A stretch of DNA of 64,000 nucleotides from Vandiemenella viatica (GCA_031002005.1 JARYHS010009186.1:256151199-256215198), one strand, 5' to 3'; shown: positions 47,395-58,939, counted from the first letter of the stretch. Program-made: numbers and translations. Notes: generated from the sequence alone by a model not told the origin.

Positions 47395-47565
47395 TTAGGG
47401 AGCGTGCATAAACCACGTAGCTCCATTTTGGCCTCCTGTGAACTCCCCCCCTCCCCCCCACGTAGCCCTACGTGGCTTTTGCCTCTTCCCCCCTCTCCAC
47501 GTAGCTTTTTTCCCTTTTGATTTCAGAAGACATTTTGTACTATTTTCTCTTGTCACACTATTATA

Positions 47566-48407
47566 CAGGGCGTTCGCCGGGAAACGCAACCCACTGTTAG
47601 CGCTACAAGGAAGAAACTGCTCGCGGCGAGCGAGCGGTCAGCTCCCGGCATTGTTCGACCGTCGGCCGCGGACTATTTCATAATAATTACGCTTCATAAA
47701 CTTGTATGTGCTAAGCATTTAAATGTGACGTAATTCATTAGCTTACCTTATAAAAGATGCTGGAAGTGTTGACACTCTTGTGTAATGCACATTTCACATC
47801 TTCTGAACATATTTCGAGACACACGCTGCCCTAACTGACTTAATGATTTTTTGGGTGACTGTTCTAGTCGAAAAGCGATATCGTCAATTTTCTCCTCTGT
47901 GAGAATACGGTTGACCGACAGTCTCTTTTTGTTAAAAAATGAACCCGTTTCTCTTACTTTTTTAACCAGACGCAGAATTGTTGATTTAGCTGGCAGTAAA
48001 GCGCCAGGATATTCGCGACGAAATTTACTGCGACACTTTTTAAACGACTTCTTCTTCACATATGTATCGTAGAGAAATATTCGTTGTTGCAAACTGTAAC
48101 GTACCATAATTTTACTCACACTCAAACACGGTACAGATTAGTAAGAGTATGAAGCCCCAAACCAGCCAAACCGCAAAGAAACGTTTATTCACAACACTGA
48201 TTAATAAGAGACTGAAGTCACAAACTATCTACAATGCAAAGAAACCGTTCTTAACAATGTAAGGGTCACTGCATTGCACTGTTGGGGCAGCGGAGGTGTT
48301 AAACAGTGCGGTGATTCACGGTGGCGTGTGCCGGAAACTGCTGCCCGCCCGAGCAAGTTGCCGACGGCAACAGACTGGGAGGGTTGCGTTTCCCGGCGAA
48401 CGCCCTG
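47566..48407. mobile_element. 842-bp TA-flanked transposon with DUF4817-like ORF
   Basis: A perfect 27-bp inverted terminal repeat (CAGGGCGTTCGCCGGGAAAC...) spans 47566-47592 and 48381-48407. TA lies on both sides (47564-47565, 48408-48409), and copy 1 of the host MITE shows the empty site as a single TA. The TA duplication and size fit the Tc1/mariner-IS630 group. It is too short to encode a whole DDE transposase and is best read as an internally deleted derivative. It carries one ORF on the minus strand (47748-48125). Confidence 0.9.
47748..48125 (-). CDS. DUF4817-like helix-turn-helix protein, truncated
   Basis: A 125-residue frame from Met 48125 (a second Met at residue 7). Residues 8-70 carry the order YSLQQRIFLYDTYVKKKSFK, CRSKFRREYPGALLPAKSTI and LVKKVRETGSFFNKKR. 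This matches the N-terminal DUF4817 helix-turn-helix found in insect TA-type transposases, which probably binds the terminal repeat. Next is ILTEEKIDDIAFRLEQSPKKSLSQLGQRVSR, the linker that normally leads to a second HTH. The last 20 residues, rich in Cys and Gln, do not fit the family and suggest an internal deletion that removed the catalytic domain. If expressed it could still bind the element ends. Confidence 0.7.
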   Translation of the reverse strand: MSVSKIMVRYSLQQRIFLYDTYVKKKSFKKCRSKFRREYPGALLPAKSTILRLVKKVRETGSFFNKKRLSVNRILTEEKIDDIAFRLEQSPKKSLSQLGQRVSRNMFRRCEMCITQECQHFQHLL

Positions 48408-48654
48408 TAAATTACATACGGAGATAATAAACTGAGGGAAATAAATATTCACATGTTGTTGTGAGTTCTGTTTTCATTTTAACTGTGAAAAATGTTATGA
48501 AAGGAAAGCTACGTGGCCTAGCTCGGAACCTCCCCTCCCCCCACGTAGCCAAGCGTAGCCTTCCAGCCAACCCCCCCCCCCCCCCTTTGGACCGAGCCAC
48601 GTAGTTTGTGCACGGTCCCTTATCACAGAGTGTAGAACACTACCAAAGAGCTTG

Positions 48655-48880
48655 GCAGTCACTGAAAGAGAGAACTGGGAGTGTGCAATGTCTCGTGAAG
48701 AGACCTGGATCGAAATTGGTATAAAAAATTAGTAGTATGTGGAAGGGAAAAGATCATTGTGCCCTGCAAACTAGAACTTGATTCAGGCGCAAGGAAAGGA
48801 AATGGAGTCAGGGGTTGGAATAAGTCACCGAGGGTAGCGCTGAACAATTTACCAGAAACAATCTTAAAAATTAATTCGCA
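48655..48880 (+). pseudogene. CR1/Jockey-type LINE, decayed 3' fragment
   Basis: Heavily decayed C-terminal segment with GTGGAAGGGAAAAGATCA, GTCAGGGGTTGGAATAAG and CTGAACAATTTACCAGAAAC, lining up with 57115-57290 of the better copy. Confidence 0.65.
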
Positions 48881-48985
48881 GGTGGTAAGGGAAATTACAC
48901 TTTTAAAAAAATAAGCAAAAGTTGCCGTATTATTGTAATGAACAAAAAAGGGGCTCGTCAGCGAATGTTAAAATAATTTTCAAAG

Positions 48986-49168
48986 CAGCGGCATAACTCT
49001 ACCGTTGAGGCCCGTGGAAAAATCATCGGATGGGGCCCACCCTCAGTGCCGGATATTGGGAGGGGAGCGAAAGCTCCGTTACTGCCCTGAGTCTTGAAAC
49101 GGGGGCCCCCTTCGGCTGGGGGCCCATTGCATTTTTTTCCGTTCTGCTATCCTGTTGTTACGGCACTG
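48986..49168. mobile_element. small hAT-like MITE
   Basis: Ends CAGCGGCATAAC and, inverted, CAGTGCCGTAAC. Flanks TTTCAAAG and GGTCAAAG agree at six of eight positions. GGGCCC-rich interior. Confidence 0.55.
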
Positions 49169-49176
49169 GGTCAAAG

Positions 49177-50355
49177 AACTGCATTTGTTAAATATGGATG
49201 AGATCTGGTTCTTATGGTTAAAGTAATTATGATAAGCAAGAAAGATTAAACATTGATTTATTAAATATGTGGTGCAAAGAATCATATGTAACACTAATTA
49301 TTTATTTTAGAGCCATAACTAAGTGCATAATATTTGATAAATGTGACGAAAACGTATATTTGAAATGAGTGTATGAGCGCATGAGTGAAAGTTTACCGCA
49401 AAATAAAGGAAACATTAATGTTAGTCTTCATACTAAAGAAAGTGACACAGATGTGGCCAGGGAAATTGGCGGGAGAGTGCAAACCGCGCTGTTGCCGCAC
49501 TTCGGAACATTCTGGCGTAGCGCTCTCTCTCTAACACCAGGAAATGGCAACGCTGAGCGTCCTGTGTTGTCTAGTACGAGCGTTCGCGCACAAACTGTTA
49601 CTTCAAGCTAGCAGGTGACTTTAACTGTTAAGCGCACGATTTGGTAACGGCGCGTTTGAAGCCGCCCGCCAATGCTTCTGGCCTCGGCTATAGCTCAATG
49701 ATGTGTAAAGGGGAAGCATCTGCCACATCTATTAAATGGTGAACCCAATAGCTTTCGCAGAACACCGCTTTCAGAGTTTCACGCGAGAAGGCCGCCGTTT
49801 GTCTTTGTAATTAGAACAGAATCGTTCTCGGACGAAGACAAATGTAACTACAGTGGTAGCGGAAACGTAGATAACTATGATAGTGCGTGAAACAGCTGCA
49901 GCGATGTGTTGAGCGCCTGAGGTTGTCTTCTGCGTCTATATAGGCACTTACAGCTGTCTTGCGGGGGAGACCTTGAATGATGTATATACAACACTACAAC
50001 CAGTGGGGTAGGTTACGTATAACAAACCACCCTGTTACTTTATAAGTCAAAGCTGGGATGCCGTGGGTCAGACTCTGTCGATGGACTTCAATGTAAGATG
50101 GGGCGGCAGCGTAGAAGAGCTGCCGAGGACTGCCTGGGACATCTACTGTACGATGTCTGTCCCAAAAGTATCCGATCTTCCCCATATCTTCGTTCCTGAC
50201 AATTTTAATGTTACACGCCTGGCATGAGTGTGAAAAGTAAAGCTCCAAGAACTCCCTAGATGCCGTAATTGTCGCTGGAACGCCTCTGATCACGGGCAGC
50301 GTGCGTTTGTTTACAAACTGATCTGTATGTTCGTCGCATTTAGGCATCGTAAAAA
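49177..50355. other. no supported gene
   Basis: The 181-codon minus frame at 49994-50539 overlaps the antisense of the mariner fragment at 50356 and a GT-repeat, and shows no known motif; I do not call it. The part at 50000-50355 may be the 5' flank of that mariner. Confidence 0.35.
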
Positions 50356-50466
50356 ATGACGAAAGATCGGAGCAACGAAATTGTATTAAATTTTGGTTTA
50401 AACTCGAAAAAGAGTTGCGCAGAGACCATCGAAATGATGAAGACGGCATTTGGGAACGAGTGTATA
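50356..50466 (+). pseudogene. mariner-like transposase, N-terminal fragment (HTH_48 type)
   Basis: From Met 50356: SNEIVLNFGLNSKKSCAETI and MMKTAFGNEC. This is the start of the HTH_48 domain of mariner-type transposases (I-K-F-x-x-K-L-G-K-S-A-T-E-T-x-x-M-L...G-D/N-E). The match ends at about 50466, where unrelated sequence with a GT repeat begins. The DDE domain is absent. Confidence 0.6.
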
Positions 50467-51613
50467 ATGGCTTCATTTTTTCATCTGTGTGTGTGTGTAT
50501 GTTTTTTTTCCCCTTGTGCGATGGTCCTAAGCAATACAAAGTCAGTTTACCGAATATTCAACAGCAAAATTTTGCTGTTAAGTATCTGTTATTACTGACC
50601 GAGATTTAGAAAGCATTCTATGCCAGATTGATTAGTTCCATTAATTCCATTTTTTCTTCGATTTAATTTCCTTGCACTCTATTTGTGTTGTTCCACCGTT
50701 TCTGGGTTGTTAAGACTATTATTTTGAAGGTGGCAGTGGTGAAGATTACGCCAGGTCCATCTAACACCGACAAATCTTGCGAGAACAGTGGTACTACATT
50801 ACTTGGACCGCGAATAAGAAACAGTTCTAGTTTCGATTATTTCAGTTGACTGCTTTATTTACATGTATCGATTCAAATAAAGACTTTGTTATTCGTTTTG
50901 GTGTGAATATAGCGTCTTGCTTAAGTGGCAGTGATCGCCTCTGCTGGCAGGGATGGCGCGCCTCTATCCGTCGCCCAGTCGGTAAACATCAAACGCCCGG
51001 GTAGCTGAAACGACACTAGGCGACGTGGTGGGGAGGTGGCGAGGGCTAGCCTGTGGCGCGTGCTCATCCGTACACTTCGGCTGATGTGTCGCGGCCTCTA
51101 AACCCACGCGCCGTGGGAAACCGCCTTAAGGGGGACCAACAGTTTTACGGTTAATCAGAACCACGGTGGGTGCCAGGGTATTCCATATGAACAAAACAAA
51201 GCTTATCCAGGCATGAAGGTCAGGTTAGGCGGCCGTTAAAATCAAACAAGGATTTGAAGCAGGATCTTTACGTTCGCCAATCAGGCGCCATGGGCACCGG
51301 CAGGATTACTTTAAGGGAGGTGCATCTGTTTTTTTATTTTTTTTTGCATTATATATAACACTTACTAACTACTGAAGTTATTGACAAGGTGTTGAACAAA
51401 TTTGGACAACAACCTAGCTGCCTTAACTTATTATTCAAACAGTGAATTTAATTAAAAATTGATTTTTAATCTTTTTCTGTTTATTTTCTTTCATAGCACG
51501 GTGAGGGGGCGCCAGTGCACTCTCCTGCACCCCCTCCCGGCCCCCATCGAGTAACCGAAACGCTTAAAAACAGACCGATTAGTTTGACCTTACGTGTTAT
51601 AGAGCATGATATC
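50467..51613. other. no gene seen; possible SINE trace near 51130-51310
   Basis: GGATTTGAAGCAGGATC and AATCAGGCGCCATGGGCACC recall the tRNA-like part of a reversed SINE, but the match is weak. 50940-51120 is GC-rich. Confidence 0.25.
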
Positions 51614-51625
51614 TAACGACGACAG

Positions 51626-51869
51626 ACCGAGCGTGGTGGTGTAACGGTTAGCGTTCTGGCCTCGTATTCGGGAGGAGGGTGGTTCAAATTCCCTTCCGGA
51701 AATCCAGATTTGGGTTTTCTATGGTTTCCCAAATCACTCCAGGCAAATGCGGAGATGTTTCCTTCAAAAGGCCATGGCCGAATTCCTTCCCATTCCTTGC
51801 CTCCCCCCCCTCCTTTCCCGTCTCTAAAGACCTCGCTGTTAAGAGACATTAAGCAGTTAAAAAAAAAAA
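51626..51869 (+). repeat. tRNA-derived SINE with 12-bp target duplication
   Basis: Full-length copy: starts ACCGAGCGTGGTGGTGTAAC, box B GGTTCAAATTCCC, common body, GTTAAGAGACATTAAGCAGT, A-tail. TAACGACGACAG is repeated at 51614-51625 and 51870-51881. The long exact duplication suggests a rather recent insertion. Confidence 0.95.
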
Positions 51870-51920
51870 TAACGACGACAGTAATGTTTGTGAAGAATGA
51901 AGACGCTTTTTGAATGAGCA

Positions 51921-52275
51921 AATAGGCATTAGGAAAGGTTATTCAAATGTAACTCAGTCAGTGGGTTATGTACAAGATCTTTCAGATGAAATAAACAAAG
52001 GAGGCCAACCAAACTGACAGTATGGCACCGGATAAATCCAAGGTATTTGACAGAGTGAACCATATGATGATGGTGAATATAGTTGAAACCATTGAGGTAA
52101 ATCGGAATGCGACTTTTTGGGTGCAGGAATTCTTAAGCGATAGGATCAAAGAGTTGGAGTAGGAATTGCAATATCAAAAAGTAGAATTGATAAATGGACA
52201 GCCACAGGGCGATGTATGGGGACCAATGTTGTTCATTATTCTAATGAATGATTGTGTTGGTGTTTTACGCGCAGA
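51921..52275 (+). pseudogene. CR1/Jockey-type LINE, RT palm relic
   Basis: Decayed frames read DKSKVFDRVNHMMMVN, FWVQEF and a QPQGDVWGPMLFIILMND block, lining up with 22470-22790. Stops and frameshifts are frequent. Ends before the FADD motif. Confidence 0.75.
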
Positions 52276-53031
52276 CACTGTAATGGTTCATTTAGTCTAT
52301 TAGGACGAGTAATAAAGACAATATATATTTTAAGAATTTATTAATTATCAACAAGAGCAAGTAAATAATAACCAAAAGGTTTTCTCGAAACGTGGAATGA
52401 GTGTTTTAGTTTGAAAAAGGTCCGTCGAGCGTACGCTGTTATTGGCGACGTGGTGGCGCCAGACACCCCCTGCCCCACCACTGTCTTAACGAGTAAAGGG
52501 TTTCGCCCGATGCGCAGTGATATATCTAGGGCAGCTTAGAAAATAGTTCCCTCTGCACCAAAAGTCGTGCTCAGCCAATGACAAGCATCCAAATTTCTTT
52601 CAAAATCAGAGTGGTTGGCTGTTCAAGGAGAAAAATCGTGGTGTGAAAGTTTTGGGACCCGAGGTGACAGCCATCTTTTGGTATTCTGGTACGGGCAGTA
52701 TAGGCGTAAGATATAAAAAAAATCTTCGCTTAAGCATGGTATTGTACAGACACGGTTATACAAAGCCGGTGCTGAACAGTAATCAGCAAAGTGAACAATT
52801 TCGTCCTGTAGGCAATCAGATGTATTTCTGATGCTACAGTTGTATGATTAAATTTACCAGAGTAGTAATTTTATAGGGAGGAAGGCTACAGTATGATATG
52901 ATCACGAGTGCATTCATCACGCCAAGCATTCTGTCGTACGGACCAGGTGTAGAACGTTCAGTTTGCGACCTTCGTGTTAGTACCTGCGACGCAGGATAGC
53001 AGCTCTCACCTGGCAGGTAAACGTAGGTTTT
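52276..53031. other. no gene seen
   Basis: AT-rich with a GC-rich patch at 52420-52520. No supportable gene. Confidence 0.3.
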
Positions 53032-53032
53032 T

Positions 53033-53061
53033 ACCATGGAGGAAGGAATATATGGAGACGA
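53033..53061 (+). repeat. 29-bp motif with inverted copy at 54745-54773
   Basis: ACCATGGAGGAAGGAATATA followed by TGGAGACGA is exactly inverted at 54745-54773; nearby GGTAAA / TTTTTACC words also pair. The two sites bracket about 1.7 kb that includes the tandem repeat at 53190. Confidence 0.6.
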
Positions 53062-53189
53062 CGCAAGGGACCTTCGCCACATACTGGAGTGAAACCGGGT
53101 GGAGACAGGTGGGGAGGGGAGGCCGCCATATTGCTTGACCAGAGAAATACGGAAATATGCACAAAAACCTCAAGGGAATCATAATATAA

Positions 53190-53700
53190 CCGTGGCATCG
53201 CAATTTGATGATGGATTATTATGTAACTCGACGAGACACATAAAAAATGAAGAATAAAATTTTTTGATATCGTGCTTAGTTCTCGAGATATACTGTCTCA
53301 AAAGAGTGAAGTTTCTGGTTCAAATTCAGAAGAAACGTATCCCCAAAGTCAAATTTGGTGATAGATTCTTATGTAACACGACGATACAAATCGAAAATAA
53401 AGAATAAAATTTTTCGATATCTCGCTTAGTTCGCGAGATATACTGTCTCAAAAGTGAGGTTGTTAGGTTATGAGGGGATTCAACGATAACCGTGGCGTCG
53501 CAATTTGATGACGAATTCTTATGTAACTCGATGAGGGAAACTGAAAGTAAAGAATAAATTTTTTTGATATCTCGCTTAGTTCTCGAGATATTGTACCTTA
53601 AAAATGACGTGGTTAGGTTGAAATGCGGCCTGGACCAGAAAAAAACTATCGCCAAATCCATATTTGATGATGAATTCGGACGTAACTTAATGAGCAGGTA
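53190..53700 (+). repeat. ~150-160-bp tandem repeat, plus orientation
   Basis: TTTGATGATG-ATTATTATGTAAC recurs at 53204, 53354, 53504 and 53663, giving steps of 150, 150 and 159. Units share ATCTCGCTTAGTTCTCGAGA and ACTGTCTCAAAAG. The same unit lies inverted at 20940-21515. Confidence 0.85.
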
Positions 53701-55625
53701 ATTCTTTTTAACTTGAATAACAAACTGTTTATTTCTACAGTCCTTAAATTTTAGTTGATGTTCAGATAGGTTATATTTTCACATTCTATTTCAGTAATTG
53801 ACAAGGAAGATTTCAAAATCTAGAAATATACTTGTAGACATGTTTACAAACAGAAACAAGTCATATCAGAAATTTTAAAAAAAAAGCATAAGTCAATGTT
53901 TAGAGCTTTAAAAAAAATTAATACTTCATAAAACCTCATAGTTTCTGAGCTTACTTAGAAGATATTGTACTGGTAGTGGCCTATATAATTTTGCTAGAAA
54001 AATCAGTACATTCAAAAATCAGAAGCTAACAGCTAATAATAAATAAATTGTTTGTTCTCTTCAGGTATACACCGCATTTCAAACTGCCAACATTTCCATT
54101 AATATTGCCGCTACAAAACCAAACTATGTAGACACATCTAAACACAAGAAATGCATCGTGAACTACATTTCCGTCAACAAAGTTTAACTTATTTCATCAC
54201 GTTTAGTAGTTCGCACAGTACAAATTATCACGATTAATTTCATCGTGCAATTTCAGTGTAAACTTAAAAGTGAGTAATGCATACAGAATACCATATTCAC
54301 TGTGTCGCGATGTAAACATGACCCGTTTAAATTAAATTTCCAACATTTGTCTACAATAAGGCTAGCTTTTCAGGTGCAAAATAGTAACATATGCTAATTG
54401 TCTACACTACACCAACAAAAATTTGAGAATAATATGATCCTATTGAGAGCAATGAATAAATTTATAGCGAATGGCACTAATGTTGCGGTTGCCTGTCAGA
54501 TACTTCAAGAACGATAATTACAATGTGACTTACTTATGAAACGCTATTCCAGGTTTTTTCCTATCTCGTCTGTTTGTGCAACCATATGCATCACAACTTG
54601 GCATTATAGAAAACTTTAGAATATTAGAAAATGAAATATTCTCAGCAGCTGACACAGTGCAAACAGCCCAATGTTTTGGTACTCCTACGATGTCCACCGC
54701 GCAGGCACAGTTTTTTCACGAGGTTTCACGGATTTCGCGTTATCTCGTCTCCATATATTCCTTCCTCCATGGTTTTTACCTACTTGGAAAAGCGGCTGCT
54801 TCACAGTCCGGGTAAACAGATCCTCGCCCTCCGTTGCTAACGAGCTATCCGTATTTAAAGGATTTTTTCAGCGTACCAATGGACTGTAACACGCCAAAGA
54901 TATTTTAAATAATCTTGTAACAGTTACACGTCACGTTAATTTATAAAATGTTAAGAAATAAGATTGAATAATATTTATTTGGATATAATGAATATAAAGT
55001 GGTATTATATGACCATCAAATGTCAAGTGTCATATTAAGTAACCTCCATTAATTGTTCTCAGCACTACCATTTCATAAAAGTTAATTCAGATATCAATTT
55101 CTACAAAAAAAAAAAAAAAAAAAAAGAAGTTATTGTGTACATCAAGTTAAACTCATAATTCTACCATTATCAACGTCTTTCTATAGACTTTACAAATTTT
55201 ATTTTGTAACATAATATTATTAAATTTTAACTGTCACCTTATTATGCTATCATTGTTATCACTGGTTGATTACATGATCCATGGGGAAATGAGGTCTGAT
55301 TATATTACTGTAATAGGTTAAGCAAAAATGTAAAAATTGAAGCTGGCGAATGGCGATAGACCGAAGGCCATCGTTAATAAATGTAAAATAAAAAATAAAA
55401 AAGTTTATGTTAAAAATCTTTGACAGCAAAGAAATACTGACCATGGAGATTACATAGATAAGAAGAAAAGGATGTTTGGAATGGAAGTGATTGAGCAGAC
55501 CTGGCGGATCTGAAACTGGAAATCGTGTCGGTAGTGAGTTGCCGGGCTATAAAAGGATAATGTATTATGAATAATTAGTACGGCTGGCGGCCAAAGATAA
55601 TATTGATGTTATGAAATGTTAACTT
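53701..55625. other. AT-rich DNA, no gene seen
   Basis: No supportable gene. An A21 tract lies near 55105. Confidence 0.3.
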
Positions 55626-55629
55626 TCAT

Positions 55630-55860
55630 ACTATGTAATTCGCTGCTCCGGTCTCGGCTTCAAATCCCGGTGGGCTCAGGGATTTTTGAGAGTTGTGTTT
55701 GATCAGGTGACCTATGCCAGGTCGTACCCTGTTTCGGATTCCACGCTAAGCGGTAGGTCCCAGATTAAGGGAATTGGCCGTCATACCTCAGACACAATGG
55801 CTTGGTATGCCTCTTACAGGAGAATCCAACCAACAACGGGTTGTGGACTTAAAATTGTTT
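55630..55860 (+). repeat. second SINE family, 5'-truncated
   Basis: Begins within box B (GGCTTCAAATCCCGGTGGG), then GTTTCGGATTCCACGCTAAG, CAGGAGAATCCAACCAACA. This is the plus-strand counterpart of 30217-30543. Confidence 0.65.
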
Positions 55861-55897
55861 CAACATTTTTGGTAAAATATTCATCATTTCTATTTTT

Positions 55898-56540
55898 TTA
55901 ATTTAATTTAATTGCAATAGAGCACATGCTCCGGTGGCAATTTCCCTACACATCCAGCTTCCTCCTTTCCTGCACCCACCTACATTTGCCCTTTACAAAT
56001 GTTAACTTTAAATTCTTAGAACGTTTTTGGTCCCCATCATTTCCCTTGATAACTTATTCCAATCCCTGACACCCTTACCTAAAAAAGACAATCTTCCCAC
56101 ACCCTTGTGTCTGAAATCAAGTGCCAGCTGGTGGGCATGGCCCTCTTTTCCCTTACATGTGTGACTCCTAATTCTTACAACAATATCTTTCTACGCCTCA
56201 TCACCGAAATACGCTTGTACACTCCCATGACTCTCATCACCCTCCTCCTGGCTTCCAACGACCCCATTTCAGCTCTTTTATAATATCGGTTACATATTGT
56301 GTTTTGCGGTAAGTTCCAAAGACAAATCTAGCAGCCCTTCTTTGCAACCTCTACAACTCCTATATTTGATACCTAAAATGTGGGTCCAATACCAAACCAC
56401 CGTATTGAAGCAATGGTCTGACCATAGTTTTTTAAACCAATTTCTTTATTTTCCGTTGACTCCCCTCATCAATCTCTCCAACAAGTGCAGGATTTTGATA
56501 CCCATTCCTACCTTTCCAATGTGTTCTGCCCAGTTGTGAT
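55898..56540 (-). pseudogene. CR1/Jockey-type LINE, 3' copy, minus
   Basis: Reverse copy running from the AATTTAATTT tail at 55898 through the 3' UTR and C-terminal coding region to about CACAACTGGGCAGAACACAT (56520-56540). Its frame is broken several times. It faces the plus-strand copy at 56688 head to head. Confidence 0.8.
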
Positions 56541-56687
56541 AATATTGATAGAATTATGAATGAGTGCACATGTTTCTTGCTTGTCTGATAGAGACGAGTC
56601 AACTGACCACTCAAAAGCTCTACACGTTTCTTTATTAATACAACAGGGACATGTGTCACATATTTACGATAAACGTTTGTTGGGGAA
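56541..56687. other. spacer between two opposed LINE copies
   Basis: 147 bp that I cannot assign. Confidence 0.3.
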
Positions 56688-57396
56688 ATGATTGCTTGCT
56701 GAAGACTTGAAATGTACATATCTTGGCATTACATTTGATAACAAGCTTAACTGGGCAGGACACATTGGACAGGTGGTAGGAAAAGGTTTCAAAATCCTGC
56801 ATTTGTTGGAGAGAGTGATGAGGGGATGCACGAGAGAAGTAAAGGAATTGGGTTACAAAACTTTGGTCACACCATTGCTCGAATATGGTAGTGTAGTATG
56901 GGACTCACATTTTGTGTATCAAATACAGGAGTTGGAGAAGGTGCAAAGAAGGGCTGCTGGATTTGTTTCTGGAAATTATCGCAGAATGCAATCAGTCACA
57001 GATATGATAAAGAAGCTGGAATGGGATTCATTGCAAGACAGGAGGAGGATGAGGAGGGTCATGGCAGTGTACAGGGCATATACTGGCGATGAGGCATGGA
57101 AAGATATTGCAGTAGGTATGAAAAGTAGTTCATGGAAGGGAAAAGATGACCATGACCACAAGCTGGCACTCGATTTCAGGCACAAGGGTGTGGGAAGATT
57201 TTCTTTTTTAGCTAAGGGTGTCAGGGATTGGAATGAGTTACCAAGGGGAATGATGAATAACTTACCGAAAACGTTAAAAGAATTTAAAGTTAAAATTTGT
57301 AGAGGGAAAATGTGGGTGGGTGTAGGATAGGGGGAAGTTGGGTGTGTAGGGAAATTGCCACCGGAGCGTGTGCTCCATTGCAATTAAATTAAATTG
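56688..57396 (+). pseudogene. CR1/Jockey-type LINE, best-kept 3' copy
   Basis: One frame from 56692 to a stop near 57330 reads DLKCTYLGITFDNKLNWAGH, LLERVMRGCTREVKELGYKT, then LLEYGSVVWD, QELEKVQRRAAGFV, and a C-terminal DWNELP...KICRGKMWVGVG end. These are the thumb and C-terminal parts of a CR1/Jockey-type RT (Y-G-x-x-V-W-D; x-L-E-x-V-Q-R-R-A). The 3' UTR ends TTGCAATTAAATTAAATTG. 5'-truncated after the palm domain; the reading frame retained is intact. Confidence 0.85.
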
Positions 57397-58939
57397 ATAC
57401 GATCGTAGACAGTTTGCAGTCGCATCGCTGATTGCATTAGATGCACTGTTTGTTAGTTGTGACGTCAGGGACAGGAGAAATACGTGCTTCGGCTATGTAA
57501 TGTATTTTGTCCACAGAACACGTCTTCGCAACACTAACTAGTAAGTAATCACGTTGAAAAATTAGTTTCAGATAAATTTCTTTCAAAGTTTCGACTGTCT
57601 ATCGGCGCAAATCAAAGGTAAAAATTAGATGGGCGAAGAAACTAAACTTAAAGAATTAAAGATATATATAGAAAATAATAATAAGAAGAAAGGGCTACAC
57701 AGGTGCTTATCGTAATTGCTATCGTAACATGCACTTCATCGAAATTAAATTAAATCAAGTATTACTACAACAGAAATCAAAGCTGGAATTGATAACTCGG
57801 CAATTACTCATAATTTTACACAAAATGCAGATTATAAAATTTTTCACATTTGACAACATCTATAAGATGTTGACCACTGAAGAAATCACCAAATCACATT
57901 TCTTTTAGGAATGGCCATAACATACAATAATGACAGAAATTCGTTTTGTATTACCAGATCCTTTGTCGACTGCATAACCGATTACGCTATAGTCTCGCGT
58001 TTCACGTAACAGTGACGTCACAGCCGCGTTATGACGTCGTCGAACGACGTAGCCCGTCCCGTCCAGTTGTTGGTTCAAGTGGGTTGTGGCAACAGGCCTA
58101 CGTCTTCAGAAATTCACCTGCTAAACACACAGTGGTCGTTTACTGATTTTATCTGCATTTCTTTGACCTTGATAGAAGAACAAAATGTTCTGCATCTATT
58201 TATGATGCACAGTCATGGAATTTTTCTTACTCGAGTACATGTTGGCCCGGGGTAAAGAAAAATGTTTCCTTTTATTGTCCAATATAAAACACCAGCTAAG
58301 CTGTGATGACTTCCTTCATACCATTGCAGTGATGCCTTATTAGTTTTCTACCTCGTGTTAAAACTAACACCAACTAACTTATAGCTGTAAATGTATCGAT
58401 GACTACACGGTTTTTAATAGACATTTTTTTCCCAATATATGTTTGAAACAGTTCCTTCGTTATATTATTTTTCCCCTGTGCATTGAAAGTTACTTTCAGA
58501 TGTTTGCGTACAACAGGTATCAAGTTTCCAAACAAAACTTCATATAGCCACAAGAATATTACATTACAACAAATTCATTTCTGACAAAATTCTACAACCC
58601 AGTGAATGCTGCATTACTCTAAGGAAATCCATAGACAAGATATAGTCAAGTGGAAATATCAAGGAAGAACTGTAAAGTCAAATTTTCGTGAAACTCGAAT
58701 CATTTTGAAAAGAAATGTTAGTGATTGTTACTATTTAACAACGATTACTTTTCACACCTGTTACGAAATTAATTATAAGCATTATTCACGTCAGAATTCC
58801 TGTAAATTATTCATATTTTAGTATGTTGATGACCTTTCTTAGTTTCTTTATTAATTATGGATTTTTTTTAGAGTATTTCGTCTAATGCACCTAATAATCC
58901 ACGACCATTGCCCGGAAGATTGAATATCGTCTGGTGACG
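57397..58939. other. no gene seen
   Basis: No supportable gene. TGACGTCA-like sites at 57460 and 58013 are noted but not called. Confidence 0.3.

Larger units (their letters stand above)
47398..48619. mobile_element. PIF/Harbinger-like MITE (CACGTAG family), copy 3, interrupted
   Basis: Starts GGGAGCGTGCATAAACCACG, ends GTAGTTTGTGCACGGTCCC; TTA flanks at 47395-47397 and 48620-48622. After removing the 842-bp insertion and one TA, 378 bp remain, matching copy 1. Confidence 0.85.

Noticed and set aside
49994..50539. 181-codon minus-strand open frame
   Set aside because: It runs antisense through the mariner HTH fragment and a GT repeat and shows no known domain.
52279..52470. Possible LTR end with a TGGCGCC primer-binding-like word near 52452
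   Set aside because: No second LTR, no gag or pol coding and no TG...CA borders with duplication were found.
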